The notes beneath the pieces are model-generated. The model was not told where the DNA came from. It worked only from the letters and a program-made list of their open reading frames with translations, and ran no database searches. The position numbers and the translations under genes are program-made. A DNA stretch of 64,000 nucleotides from Vermamoeba vermiformis (Eukaryota > Tubulinea > Echinamoebida), in NCBI GenBank assembly GCA_045837725.1, contig JBEWZL010000260.1, positions 558,001 through 622,000 of the forward strand, in the 5' to 3' direction. Each line of letters starts with the position of its first letter. Positions within the stretch are counted from its first letter, which is position 1. Below are positions 12,234 to 22,589 of this stretch, piece after piece.

Positions 12234-12758
12234 ATGGAACTCGTGTGGCTTAAAAAAGAAGCAATTACGCCTCAAACTCGAGAGCGAATGGCAGCCTTAT
12301 TTGTTTCATCCTTTGCGACAGCTTACAAGCAGTTGGATCAATCCCTCGACAAACAAGAACTCGAGAGAGTTTTACAAACCCACTTTGCAGAGGCAATGCA
12401 GCACCTTGAAGTTTCCTACCAGTCTCATTTACTTATTTATAAAGAGGCACAAGGTGACAACCCAACAATTGCCGGCTTTGCAATTTGGTCCGAAGAAGGA
12501 GATAAACTTTACTTGCGGCAGTGTGCTGTTTCTTCCCAGTGGTGGCACAAAGGAGTTGGAAGTTCACTTGTGACAGCAGGCTATGCTCAAACCTCCCCAA
12601 TAATGACAGCTTCCGTTACTTCAGTGTACTTAAAGACAAGAGAATTTAATGTGCCTGCAATATCTTTGTACAAGAAACTTGGGTTTGTGGAGGTTGGGCA
12701 GGAGATTGTACCAGAGAGTCACATTGTATACCGGATTCTACAAAAGCAGTTAAAGTAA
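12234..12758 (+). CDS. GNAT-family N-acetyltransferase, bacterial-looking
   Basis: A single uninterrupted 174-residue frame, one of very few intronless genes here. It has a GNAT fold layout: helical N-terminus, a central strand (IAGFAIWSEEGDKLYLRQCA), the acetyl-CoA pyrophosphate-binding loop QWWHKGVGSSLV (Q/R-x-x-G-x-G/A pattern) at about residues 102-113, and the C-terminal VPAISLYKKLGFVEVG that ends most GNATs. The substrate cannot be read from sequence. Its codons are more AT-rich than those of neighbours such as the IleRS gene. No intron, the AT shift and a compact bacterial-type length together suggest transfer from bacteria; this is inference. The foldback repeat begins 150-450 bases downstream. 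Confidence 0.8.
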   Translation: MELVWLKKEAITPQTRERMAALFVSSFATAYKQLDQSLDKQELERVLQTHFAEAMQHLEVSYQSHLLIYKEAQGDNPTIAGFAIWSEEGDKLYLRQCAVSSQWWHKGVGSSLVTAGYAQTSPIMTASVTSVYLKTREFNVPAISLYKKLGFVEVGQEIVPESHIVYRILQKQLK

Positions 12759-12889
12759 AGCACTATTTTCACTATTTCTGCTCTCAATGTTTGGGAGAGC
12801 AGGTCCAAGCTTGGTCACATAGAGGAGATCGTAGCACTGATGTCTGCGAAGTGTCCAAAAAAATAGAAACTCATGAAAACTAAGTGCAA

Positions 12890-13140
12890 ACCAGGAGTTA
12901 AAATAGTTCTTTGAAGAACATCGCTGGAGGTGGGCTAGCATATAGTTAGCTGGACTTCTGCAAGGCAGGGCGTCCAACGTGGACGGGGCATCCGCTGACC
13001 TTAGCTTTTCTTTGACAGCTGCAGCAATTGTATAGATTATTGTATAATTATTGATATGTTTCTAATCGGAGGTGGACGTCCCGTCCGCCAAAAATTGGAC
13101 GTCAGCCATGGACTGCACGTCCGCCGACCATAGTACAAAA
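12890..13140. repeat. Degenerate partial copies of the foldback repeat
   Basis: Two broken pieces resemble the arms of the inverted repeat that follows. About 12903-13015 has AGTTCTTTGAAGAAC, CGCTGGAGGTGGGCTAGC and GCATCCGCTGACCTTAG. About 13065-13127 has GTGGACGTCCCGTCCGCC, AAAAATTGGACGTC and CACGTCCGCCGACCATAG. Both read mainly in the orientation of the right arm but are shortened and partly rearranged. Confidence 0.55.
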
Positions 13141-13197
13141 TTTTTAATAGGATTCTATATGCCATGTATGTGGTAGCATATCCCTTCCATATAAAAA

Positions 13198-14343
13198 GGT
13201 TTGCCACCATGCTGGACAAAGTTACAACATAAAAAAGTATGAAAGATGCAAAAATTTTTGGCAGTTAGGTGACAATGAATTGTAGCCAAAGTTCAGTGGT
13301 GCATAAAATACGTCTAGTTATGTTGTATAAAGTATGTGCTGATGGATGAGTTCATACTTAATGCTGAAAAGTTACAAGTTGCTGTCACTACAATATCTTT
13401 GATGATTGCTCATGTCTTTTTGTTGTATAGTGATAGTTCTATGTATTTCCAAAGTTTAACTAGTTTTGCAGCATATAGAACAAAGTTCTAGTACTTAAGT
13501 TCTTTACAGAACAATGACATTTTCAGCCTCCAGCGGCTAGCCCAAAGCCTTCTGATGCCAATAGTAGTCCTTCTTGGGTCCGCTGGTGCTAATGGCAAAG
13601 TTTGGTATAAGTTGGTCAATTACTAACTTCAGCGGATGCAGCGACCCCGGACGGACGCAATGTCCACGGACGGACGAAAAATTTTTGGTGGACAGGACGT
13701 CCGCCAATGGGGACAGTTGGCTAGGAGGATGGCCAATCCGGTGGATGACCTAGCCCCAAGGAGGTCCAGCCAGGCTAAGTTAACTGTAAACTCTCAAATA
13801 AAGGACAACTGTTGTCCGTCAATGTTATCTGGCCAGGACAAGCATGTCCCAGACAAGTACTTGGGCGGACGTCCTGTCCGCCAAAAATTTTTCGTCTGTC
13901 CGTGGACATTGCGTCCGTCCGGGGTCGCTGCGTCCGCTGATGTTAGTAATTGACCAACTTATACCAAACTTTGCCATTAGCATCAGGAGGCATTGGGCAG
14001 ATCGCTGGAGGCTGAATATGTCAATTTTCTGCAAAGAACTTAAGGGCCAGAACTTAGTTCTATTTGCTGCAATACCATTTAAACTTCGAGAATACCTAGC
14101 ACTATCACTATATAACAAGTTTTTATAGTCATCATAAAAACAATGTAGTAACAGCAATATGTGAGTTTACAGCATTAAGTATGAACCCATCCATCTGCAC
14201 ATGTTTGGCACAACACAACTCTACGTATTTTATGCAACACTGAACTTTGGCTGCAATACGTTGTCACCTAGCTATCCAATTTTTTTTCCATTATCCACAC
14301 TTTTATAAGGTGTAACATTGTCCTTAAAATGTCAGTGGCAACT
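13198..14343. repeat. Long imperfect inverted repeat (foldback element)
   Basis: The left arm (about 13198-13705) and right arm (about 13865-14343) are reverse complements over some 480-500 bases, with scattered mismatches and a few small gaps. The left arm carries about 28 extra bases near 13565-13592. Shared landmarks include CAGCGACCCCGGACGGACGC, AAATTTTTGG beside GGACAGGACGTCCGCC, and AACTTTGGCTACAATTC/GCTGCAATACG. The loop is about 160 bases. No convincing protein is encoded. The form fits a foldback or MITE-like DNA element, or a hairpin transcript locus; the age looks moderate from the divergence of the arms, but I did not measure it. Confidence 0.75.
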
Positions 14344-14587
14344 TTGTCTTCAGTGGCTTGAGTATTGGATGAATTAAATGTTCATATATGGTGTGTAAAT
14401 AATAAAGTTCGGTTGACTGTGAAATGATGATATTTATTATTCTTTTGGTGAGCGAATGTCGATGGAGTGCTCATCATGCAGTGAATGTTGACGATATCCA
14501 TCGGATCCTTCCAATCTTTTGTACTTCTCTTCGACAATAATGCAAATAGATCTGTTTCCTTAGCCATATCAAGCGTGTAACGCTGTC
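14344..14587. other. Gap between foldback repeat and next gene
   Basis: The 3' flank of the small minus-strand gene ending at 14588. A 61-codon minus frame at 14382-14567 has no family likeness and lies just past the stop of that gene; I do not call it. Confidence 0.3.
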
Positions 14588-14971
14588 CTAATTGTCCGCT
14601 AAGAACACGTCGTGCAGTTTGTGGACCTCATCCCTATTACACAATTATGTTAACTCACTGGCATTCATATTCAATCGACTCTTACAAGGGGCGCGATAAG
14701 GAGGGAGCATCCAAAGCAACGTCCAGATCTAAATCCGTCAAAGCAGCAGCCAATTGCTCCACCGTAATCTTGCTATTATTAGGACACTTGTCAACGATCA
14801 ATTCAATCAATTCATCCACTGCGCGGAACAAATCCGTGGCCCTCCATTCAAGGTCAGTAAGTCGAAGGGTGATATTCGCACTACATACGTCTCTTGGCGC
14901 ACTAAATAGCGACGTTGTTGTGCCTTCAAATAATCGCGAATGAATCGTCTCACATCTGCTAGCGTGGTCAT
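14588..14971 (-). CDS. Small helical protein of unknown function
   Basis: Three exons (14971-14889, about 14841-14686, then a final exon ending at the stop 14590-14588) join in frame to 94 residues. An upstream in-frame ATG at 15007 would add 12 residues. It starts TTLADVRRFIRDYLKAQQRR, continues DLFRAVDELIELIVDKCPNN and ITVEQLAAALTDLDLDV, and ends DEVHKLHDVFLADN. It looks all-helical and soluble. I do not recognise the family. It is in the same orientation as GET1 just upstream. Confidence 0.55.
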
Positions 14972-15033
14972 CTGTTTGGTTTTTTTATTTACAATGCACT
15001 CAAACACTATAGGACTATATTGTATATGTGGCC

Positions 15034-15730
15034 TTATTCAAATAGTTGTGCTAGTGCGATATTTACAATCACTACCCAGCGCAGCGCTCCAATCGTGTAC
15101 GGCGCACTCGAGCTGTAGATGTAGCTGCCGATCGGCCACAAATAGTCGCGTTCTAACGTGATAATAGGCTGCGACCACCATATATATACCACAATCAATG
15201 TTGATATCGCCTACAAGTGGTGAGTGAATGACTAGTCTAGATCGAGCAGTCTTACTCTGAGCACAAAGCGCAGTACAATGTGCAGCAGCGAGATCTTGCT
15301 GGTCTGTTGCGCGGCTATAGATAGAGTGCACTGTTAATACTAGGCACGACTGGCATATGCCGCACGTGTAGGTCTGTCTGACGTACCCATCAGCTGCTTG
15401 AGCTGTTCAGTCTTCTTGGTAATCTCGCGCTTGACCTTGGCATATTCGCTGAATGTACTAGGACTATTCAGAGTGTTCGCGCGCTTGCGGAGATTGAGCA
15501 GATCTGCTTGCAGCACTTGGACCTCATCGACGAACTGACATTGCACGATTTTTAATAAATCTGAGCCGAGTGCATTCGTACTTGACACATATCACATAGC
15601 ATATGTACTATTCAAATACAATTTTAAAAATACTTACAGGCGAATGGAATTTCAAAGACGCAACTCGCTTGGTGAGCAGATGTCCCAACAACAAAATAAA
15701 AGTCGAGTAGATGACGTCACTCGCGGCCAT
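15034..15730 (-). CDS. GET1: GET1/WRB tail-anchored protein insertion receptor
   Basis: Four exons give about 160 residues. The start ATG 15730 opens a membrane span (SDVIYSTFILLLGHLL). The intron runs to the acceptor CAATGTCAG, so the next residues are FVDEVQVLQADLLNLRKRA, then STFSEYAKVKREITKKTEQL, the coiled coil that binds the Get3 ATPase and whose F-x-E/K-Y/W-A-K motif is diagnostic. Two further spans follow (KISLLHIVLRFVLR and AISTLIVVYIWW), then a final span ALRWVVIVNIALAQLF. With Get2-type partners it inserts tail-anchored proteins into the ER membrane. An alternative acceptor 40 bases earlier breaks the frame and is rejected. Confidence 0.8.
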
Positions 15731-15873
15731 CACAATAGTGCAAATGTTGTGTTACTAACAGTAAGTGTATTATTATTATTATTATATTACATCCAAAAAA
15801 TACAAAATTGACCGCACACGAAATTTCTTCAAAAACAGAACTCGATCTGGCTGAAACAACAAGAGGTCGCTGA

Positions 15874-16914
15874 CTAAGTGCGCTTTTTCTTATGTGCCCT
15901 CGCATCGCCGTTGTTGTTGCTGTCACTCTCAGGCAGCGGCTCTTCACTCAAGCGTCGTTTCAACGCAGATCCGCTCTTGGAGTTGCTCTGCGCGGAGGTG
16001 AGACTAGGCGAGTGCTGAATATGACTCTTGTGGCTCGGACTGCTCTTGTGCTCGCTGCTCGGCTTGTCCCCCGCACTCGCGTCCTCGCCCTCCAACTGCG
16101 CCAATCGTTCGGCAAACACCAAGCAGAGTGACTTGAGGCGCAATATCTCCGCTTCCATTGGCTGCACGCGACTGACCAGTGCCTCGTGTGTGAGCAACAG
16201 CGGCGTGCTGACACTCACATTGCTACTGCCGCTGTTGTTGTTCTCGTGCGCTGCATCGCTCTCCGTGGCAGTCACTTCCACCGTGCCAAAGCTGTACGCA
16301 GTCACCTTGTCCATCATGAAGGTGAAGTGGTCGCTGTGGGGGGTGTGAGTACAAGCATATGCAGCGACACTAGGGCACTACTCACCGCAGTTCATCGAGT
16401 TCGCGCGAGGTGGTTTTGTAGATCCGACCGAGCAGCTCTTGACAACTGCGACAACGGAACAGCTTGAATGTGCTGCAACCGTGTTAGTGCGAGGTATATA
16501 TCATACGACAGACAGCACGTACCTGCCAAAGTCTGTGGTTCGCTTCGAGGTCTGCGCACTCGAGTCAATGAGATCGACGTTGGATGCGCCTTGATGGAAG
16601 CACGTCAGAAATTAACTAATTATATTTTACTAACATCACCGTATATTATTTTGTTTATCACAGCAATTACATCGATGCCAGTGATTTTTAAAGAATTTTC
16701 GATAATTATTACTTAATTTATTGGCGCCAAATTGCGGATCACGCTTAGACAATCAGCAAGCACGCCGCAGCTACATACCCGACAGTGTAATGGTACTCCA
16801 CGCCTTGTTGGAGGCTACATACGACCACGAGTCCCCCACGATCGTCTTGCACTTGACGCACTGCAATACAAATGCTGCTAGTCCTTCAGCTGGTGCTTCA
16901 GAACTCTCGCTCAT
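15874..16914 (-). CDS. MIS18: Mis18-domain protein
   Basis: Four exons from ATG 16914. The first gives VLQCVKCKTIVGDSWSYVAS, the second ASNVDLIDSSAQTSKRTTDF, the third FKLFRCRSCQELLGRIYKTT, and the last DHFTFMMDKVTAYSFGTVEV. The two C-x2-C pairs about 60 residues apart, with GDS and G-R-x-Y, are the zinc-binding Mis18/Yippee-like fold. A coiled coil (HEALVSRVQPMEAEILRLKS) follows, then a low-complexity Ser/Lys tail with basic clusters (KRRLS, AHKKKRT). Mis18 licenses CENP-A loading at centromeres. Total is about 260 residues. The intron between exons 1 and 2 is the longest here, near 170 bases. Confidence 0.8.
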
Positions 16915-17093
16915 GCGTGGAGTATAGGCGTATTAATATATATATATATGTATCTGTGTCGATGGGTGCACGAGCAGGACTGTCGTGTTGAACACTGAAC
17001 AAGTGAGCTTTGTTATTTGCACATTTATTCGCAAGAGCACCCACCCCCACCACCCCAGTACCCCCTATATAGACATATATATACGCACCTAGC

Positions 17094-17925
17094 ATGGCTG
17101 ATCACGACGAGGTTGATGTGGACGAACAGATCGCACCTAAAGATCCGCGCTATCCTCTCAAAGTGGTCTACTGCCCTGGCAAGTTGTCCCCTCTTATTAT
17201 TATCACTATTATATTAGCGGTTATATTAGTTGTTATATTAGCTTCTATATTATATTTAACGTGCCTATTTATCAGTTAATAAGCACCGTGCTTGATTATT
17301 ATTCGCTAATTCTCAATAATAATATTAATTATGCCCATATTAATTGTCACCTATAGAATGTGGACTGCCAGCTGACTATTGCGAATTCGGACCTGATTTC
17401 AATAAATGCAAGCCGTGGCTGCTAGCAAACTTTCCAGATCTGTATCCGCAACTCAAAGAACAGACTGGCGCTGAGGAACAGCTCGACAAGCTGAAGATCG
17501 GCGATAACAACAACAATAAGAACACAACAGAGGACAAGAAAGAAGGTAAGTCATCACTCTAGATGCACGCGTACTGACACGTCTGGCGCCTAGAAGTGAA
17601 GATCTTGCCTGGCGGCAAAGTGAAGAAGATTGTTAAAGAGACGCCTAGTGTCACTGTATCGCGCTCGCAACGCAACAAGAAGAAGTGGGTCACTTCAGTA
17701 ACTGGCTTGAGCGGATTTGGCATCAAGCTGAGTGACGCGAGCAAGCTGTTCGCGAAGAAGTTCAGCAGCGGCGCCAGTGTGAGCAAAGAGAAGCCCGATG
17801 AAGTCGATGTGCAAGGCGATGTGTTGGACGAGATGATTGAGTTCATTCTGCAGCAGTGGAAGGACAAGATCAGCGAGGAGCACGTCTTTGTACTGGAAGA
17901 CAATAAGAAGGTGCCCTATTTTTGA
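17094..17925 (+). CDS. DENR: DENR/Tma22 translation re-initiation factor
   Basis: Three exons: 17094-17178, 17357-17545 and 17594-17925. They total 606 bases, 201 residues plus stop. The N-terminal zinc site reads YCPECGLPADYCEF, then KCKPWLLANFPDLYPQL. A Lys/Asn linker follows, then the SUI1/eIF1-like domain (SRSQRNKKKWVTSVTGLSGF, LFAKKFSSGASVSKEKPDEV, VQGDVLDEMIEFILQQWKDK). DENR with MCT-1 recycles 40S subunits and supports re-initiation. The first intron starts with GCAAGT, not GT: only this GC-AG reading restores the C-x2-C zinc pair. The start ATG 17094 agrees with family length. Confidence 0.93.
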
Positions 17926-18002
17926 GAGTGTAGCATAATAATAATAATAAATAGAGGCAGCTCTTGTTTATATCGACAAGTGAGTTCTATGTACAAAAGG
18001 AT

Positions 18003-19492
18003 TCAATGCAGCAGATCCGTCACCTAGATAAAACAACGAATAGGTGAGTATGCGCATCTAAATATGTCCAATATATTATAATTATATAGCGCATTACCGT
18101 GGAGAGCTGCGTCTTGGTGTCGATCATGGCCATGGACGTCACTTCCAACAGTCGCTGCAGATTGGTCAGTGCACTGTGCGCCATGCCGATCTTCTCTTTC
18201 ATCTGTCACCGCTGTCAGTATCCGATGTATACATATATATATAGGCCTCACGAGTACGTACACTGCGCAGTTCACTGCCGTGTCCAGGCTCCACAGCCAT
18301 CTGTTCCTCACTGTGCTGTTCACACACACTGCGCAGCTCTTCGTTGCGTGCTTGCAGGGCCTGCACCTCACTCTGCAGCGCACTCTTCTCGGCACTCAGC
18401 GCACTGATCACACGCGCTTGTTCGCTCAGCTGCTGCTCGTAGTGTGCGGTGCGCTGCTGCAGTGTCTCGGTGAGTGTCAAGTGCTCCTGCACAGGGGGGT
18501 CAGTGAGCACATAGGGTGCAGCTAGTTAATGCGCTGCTATACTAGGTACCTTGAACAGCGTGGTGTGCTTGACGATGCCCTGCTGCTTGTCCTCGCTCAG
18601 TTGCTGCACTTGCGCTTGCAGGTCGAGCACCAAGTCCTCCAGCTGCTTCACTTTGAGGTGTGTCGCGCGCTTGCTGCTGTCAAAGTAGTCGATCATCAGC
18701 TGGTTCTTGGTCGCGTAGGCCAGATCCAGTGGCAGTTTGCCCTGCGCATCGCGTACATTGAGCACGACACTCGCGTCAGGTCTGTCCAATAGCAGCGCTG
18801 TCACCGCCAAGTGACCGTTGCACACGGCTAGATGCAGCGCTGTTTGACCGCTGCGCGTCACGGCACTGAGATTGACGCCGTGCTGCAGCAATGCATTCGC
18901 CACGCCCGTGTGTCCCGACATGGCCGCGAGGTGCAGGGCAGTGAACCCTTCGACGTCTTGAATATTGACCAACCGTTGACTGGATTGGATCGCACTCGCC
19001 ACTGACAACAGCTGAGAACGGGTTAGCGAATAGGAGAGCACAGCTATATCAATACGCACTGTCTCGACGACTTTTGTGTGTCCTTCACCAGCAGCCCAAT
19101 GCAGGGCACTCGCTCCTTCAGCTTCAGTTCTGTTCACCAGATCTGTTTAAGTGTCACTCGTGGGGCGTTATTATAATCAGCCTCTTATAGTTATACCTGG
19201 ATATTTGCTCAACAACTGCGCAAGTATTGGCGATTAATATTATTTTCATAATTCCAAGAGTAGATCTGCTTACCAAACTGACGATTTCTTCATTGCCAGC
19301 TGAACTCGCCTAAAACAAATATTATATCGCTGCAATATAAGTGCTAGAATCACCTACCCAATGCAGTGTCGTCACACCGCCAAGCCCATTGGTGAGCCAA
19401 CTGCGCTTCTCATCGTCATTCAACTCGGTGCTAGCCAGCCACTGCTCAATGTCGTGCAGCTGATTGCTCTTCACCCAATTCAACAGCTCCAT
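18003..19492 (-). CDS. Ankyrin-repeat and coiled-coil protein
   Basis: Seven or more exons from ATG 19492 (MELLNWVKSNQLHDIEQW) to the stop 18005-18003. Ankyrin repeats: VTTLHWASSAGNEEIVSL, ASALHWAAGEGHTKVVETV, FTALHLAAMSGHTGVANALL, QTALHLAVCNGHLAVTALLL, and KLPLDLAYATKNQLMIDYF. A coiled coil follows (KVKQLEDLVLDLQAQVQQL, then QLSEQARVISALSAEKSALQ), and a last helical part KEKIGMAHSALTNLQRLLEV. The partner is unknown. The stretch between repeats 2 and 3 reads through what may be an in-frame intron at about 19004-19059. It is divergent from the small membrane-protein gene 109 bases away. Confidence 0.75.
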
Positions 19493-19600
19493 GATGCTCT
19501 TGTGCTGCTACCTGCTCGCTGGTCTTTGATTTGTGGCGCTCGAGTGATTAACACCACAATCTCATCACACCTGCCATATATATCCAACGGCACTGCTAGT

Positions 19601-19839
19601 ATGAGTGATGCACAGCGCACGAAGAGCGGGATCTGGAGCAAGTACACTGGCTTGTCGAAGAATGCGCGACTGGCTCTCGGCATCAGTCTGATTGTCGGGG
19701 GGCTATTAGGTATGTTTGATATATTCCAGTGTTGTAGCTAATTTAACCAGGTCCTTACATTACTCCATACCTCAATTTGTCAGATCCAGCCAATCCACTC
19801 ACTAAAATAATTCGAGGGAGCTCAAATAATAAAGAATAA
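19601..19839 (+). CDS. Small single-pass membrane protein, 65 residues
   Basis: Two exons, 19601-19709 and 19751-19839, make 198 bases including the stop. A charged N-terminus (SDAQRTKSGIWSKYTGLSKN) is followed by a span LALGISLIVGGLLGPYITPY and a polar tail (LSDPANPLTKIIRGSSNNKE). No family recognised. The intron is 41 bases. It is convergent with the leishmanolysin-like gene, 78 bases away. Small mitochondrial or ER membrane factors often look like this, but nothing specific supports that. Confidence 0.55.
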
Positions 19840-19917
19840 GTGTAAATAAGAAGGTGTATATAAAATGAAGATATTATTAACAATACAAGGCACGATATTC
19901 CTAGCTATGATACAAGA

Positions 19918-22406
19918 CTAATCGTCATCGGTGGTGGTGGGTGCTGCTTGATGCGAGCTCTTGTTGTAACGACGATACTGCACGATGCACACGATCACAC
20001 CTGCAATCACCGCGAGTGAGCCCACGATGATGAGCACGATGGAGAGTGCAATCAGGTCCGTGAACATGTACACGCGTCCCTGCTCCACAAAGTTGAGGGG
20101 CGCAGCAATCTCCGATTCGATCACGTACCCGCCGCGCAGATACGCAGTCACATTGCCAATGTAGTACTGGCGCGGATCTGAGTGCACGGCATCGCGCACA
20201 GTGAGCAGCAGATTGACAATGGTGTCACTCCACGACACATTGCTCAGTGCCGGGGTCTTGGCAGTGAGTGTCACGTTGTTCACGATCACAGGATTCATGA
20301 ACACGGCCACGTGATCGGCTGTCACGGCTGTCACTGCGAAATCTGCGGGAGGTGTGGCGGGTGACAATTTGACACCTGTCACAGTGAGTTCGGCGTTGTT
20401 CCCGCCCTGTCCAGGATTGACAGCCGTGAGTGCAGGCCACTGATTGACATCTGTCACTATCATCGTGTTGTCATCCGCACACATGCGCTCAGGATTGGTC
20501 GGACAGTACACGTCACCAGTGAAGCCAATCGGCTTGACTGATCGTCCCGGCCAGCACGGATACCACACCCCTCCCACGCGAATGTGCACTTGCGTCATGT
20601 TGCGCACTGGATCCACTGCACACAGCGTGGCAAAACAGCCTGAATTGCGTGCCGTGCGCTTGTCCGTGCCGCGCTGTGCAGAGCTGAGCAGACAGCGACA
20701 GTTGGGACAGCGCATCTCGCCGTAGCTGTTGAGTGTCACCTCGCGCTGTTGCGAGTCACTGGGCAGCGAGTAGTCGGTGCAATCGCCGTCGTCGTAGGGC
20801 GTGAAGTACGGACAGTAGTCTGCGAGACTGTCTCCGCCCCCGAGATTGGGATTGGAGTAGTGGCGGAACTGCGGGTCCAAGACGACATCCCACTGCTTGA
20901 GATTGCAGTAGCTGCGTGCACGGTGATCGTAGCTGCAGCCCTCTTGATCGCTGACGGCACATCCAAACTGATACAGCTCCGTGTTGCTCAGTGCCTCGCT
21001 CGGTGAAGTCGTCAGCCAGGACGTGGCGCAGTTTGTGAGCACAAAGTTGCACCCTGCGCGAACAGTGTCGATTAGGACTGCGCAACAATAGCAATGGGAG
21101 TGTCATTCGTACCTGCATTGCGGCCCCAGTGCCAGCTCTGAGCCCCCGCGCTGTTGACGCGATACCAGCCCATGTCCTGCAACAGTCCGAGGGTGACAGG
21201 TGACACCACCAATCGACCAGGGCGCAGTGTCAGCACTTCATCGAACATGAGGCGCTTCTCAAAGTACGGCACGGGCAAGCTGTCGTCATCTCCGGCCTCG
21301 AGATCAATGCCTGACACGTGTCAACACGCGTGCAGAGTGCAGGACAGTCAGACTTACCGAGCATGTTGGGACAGCCAAAGTGCGTGCGTGCAGCGTCGAG
21401 TGCGCGAGGTGTGATGAGTCGATAGAGGATGGGTCCGAACTCGGGGGTCGTGCTGTTGATGACTTGATCGTAGGGCACGCTCTGACTCAGATCTGATTGG
21501 CTGCGATAGCTCTGTAGGAGAGGGGGTGAGTCAGCGACACTAGACACCAAGCACGTACGTAGAACTGCGGTGTCGTGAAGCCCAGCACGTGCACCAGCTC
21601 TTGCACGAGCATGCTGAATTGCGTGTGCAGGGTGCGCGGCAAGAGTTGATCCAAGACCTGATCTGCAGTGAGCGCGGCATTGCCGAGTGGTGCGAAGAAC
21701 TGCTGCCACTGCACGCTGTCTTCTACGAGCTGCATATTCACATTCAACTGCGCTGCAATCGACCGTTCAAATTGATCGCGCTGACACACGGCACTCTTCG
21801 CTGAGACCGCTTCTTGTACTGGGCGTGCAGTCACAAATACACTGTCAATAGTCACATTAGTACTAGTATTACATCAGGCGTGATTGGGTTGTTTATAACT
21901 GCATGCTGATTTAAATTTCGAATTATTACAGCAAACTGAAACGAGTGCCCCGCGCACGCTACTCACAGCAAATCAGTCGCGGGCACACCTGAGGCCTTGT
22001 ATGCCGCGGGAATGGGCACGCCTGCTCCATAGCCGCAGGTAGTTGGACCTGGATCAAGCACTAACGCCGTGTTGACGCGAACAGTTTTCAGTTGAATACG
22101 TGATTCAAAAAAATTCTTAATCGCGTCAATAATCTGCATAGTGTTGTTTCTCTTAGTATCGGTTAATACATCCGCTGCTGTACAGGTGTAGTTTGCGGCG
22201 CCCAAGTTGACTGTTTGACCAGCTGCGTAGCATGTGTAACCTGAATCAGCATTGGCATCTAAATAGCGATAATCAAATGTGATGCGAATGATTTCAAAGT
22301 CCCCATCCGTCACTGGTCCTGCGGTGCTGTAGACCTGATTGGCTGCATCTGCACACCAAAACAAATAAATAAATAGGAGCGACACGAGGGAACAACGAAC
22401 AAGCAT
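19918..22406 (-). CDS. Leishmanolysin (M8)-like surface protein with TIG domain, catalytic ligands lost
   Basis: About six exons, near 780 residues. Signal peptide (LVRCSLVSLLFIYLFWCADA), pro-region, then an M8 core: TDLL|VFVTARPV, the active-site helix reading QELVHVLGF in place of HExxHxxGF, ARTHFGCPNMLGIDLEAG, FEKRLMFDEVLT, DMGWYRVN, WGRNAGCNF, many paired cysteines, and the terminal VGGVWYPCWPGRSVKPIGF and GDVYCPTNP. A TIG/IPT-like domain follows (LTAVNPGQGGNNAELTVTG). It ends with a membrane span (LIALSIVLIIVGSLAVIAGV) and a short cytosolic tail. The first zinc His is Gln (CAA), and the third, in the family's S-H-W-E-x-R motif, is Tyr (PYFEKR), while the Glu stays. So it is probably a non-catalytic, adhesive or binding protein; that is inference. 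Two introns end at or near TGACACGTGTCA-type sites. Confidence 0.85.
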
Positions 22407-22589
22407 TGTATTAATAATGACTTGTCTGTTACTCTCTGTGCCTAGTTTGACTTAAACGCCTTTTAAAAGGAAATTGTTCCCTGCTTGCCATGTGATTAGT
22501 GGTCAGACTCCGGGTCTGACTCACCCTGCACAAAGCTGCCAGCCCACTGTGCTGTTATTGTTACGTGTTGTTAGTAGTGAACACATCAA

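Noticed and set aside
12759-13800. Short frames in and around the foldback repeat
   Set aside because: None exceeds what chance allows, and those in the arms have no counterpart kept in the other arm.
13040-13960. Repeated GGACG/CGTCC blocks considered as CRISPR or tandem repeat array
   Set aside because: No regular repeat-spacer unit; the pattern is two long inverted arms plus broken copies.
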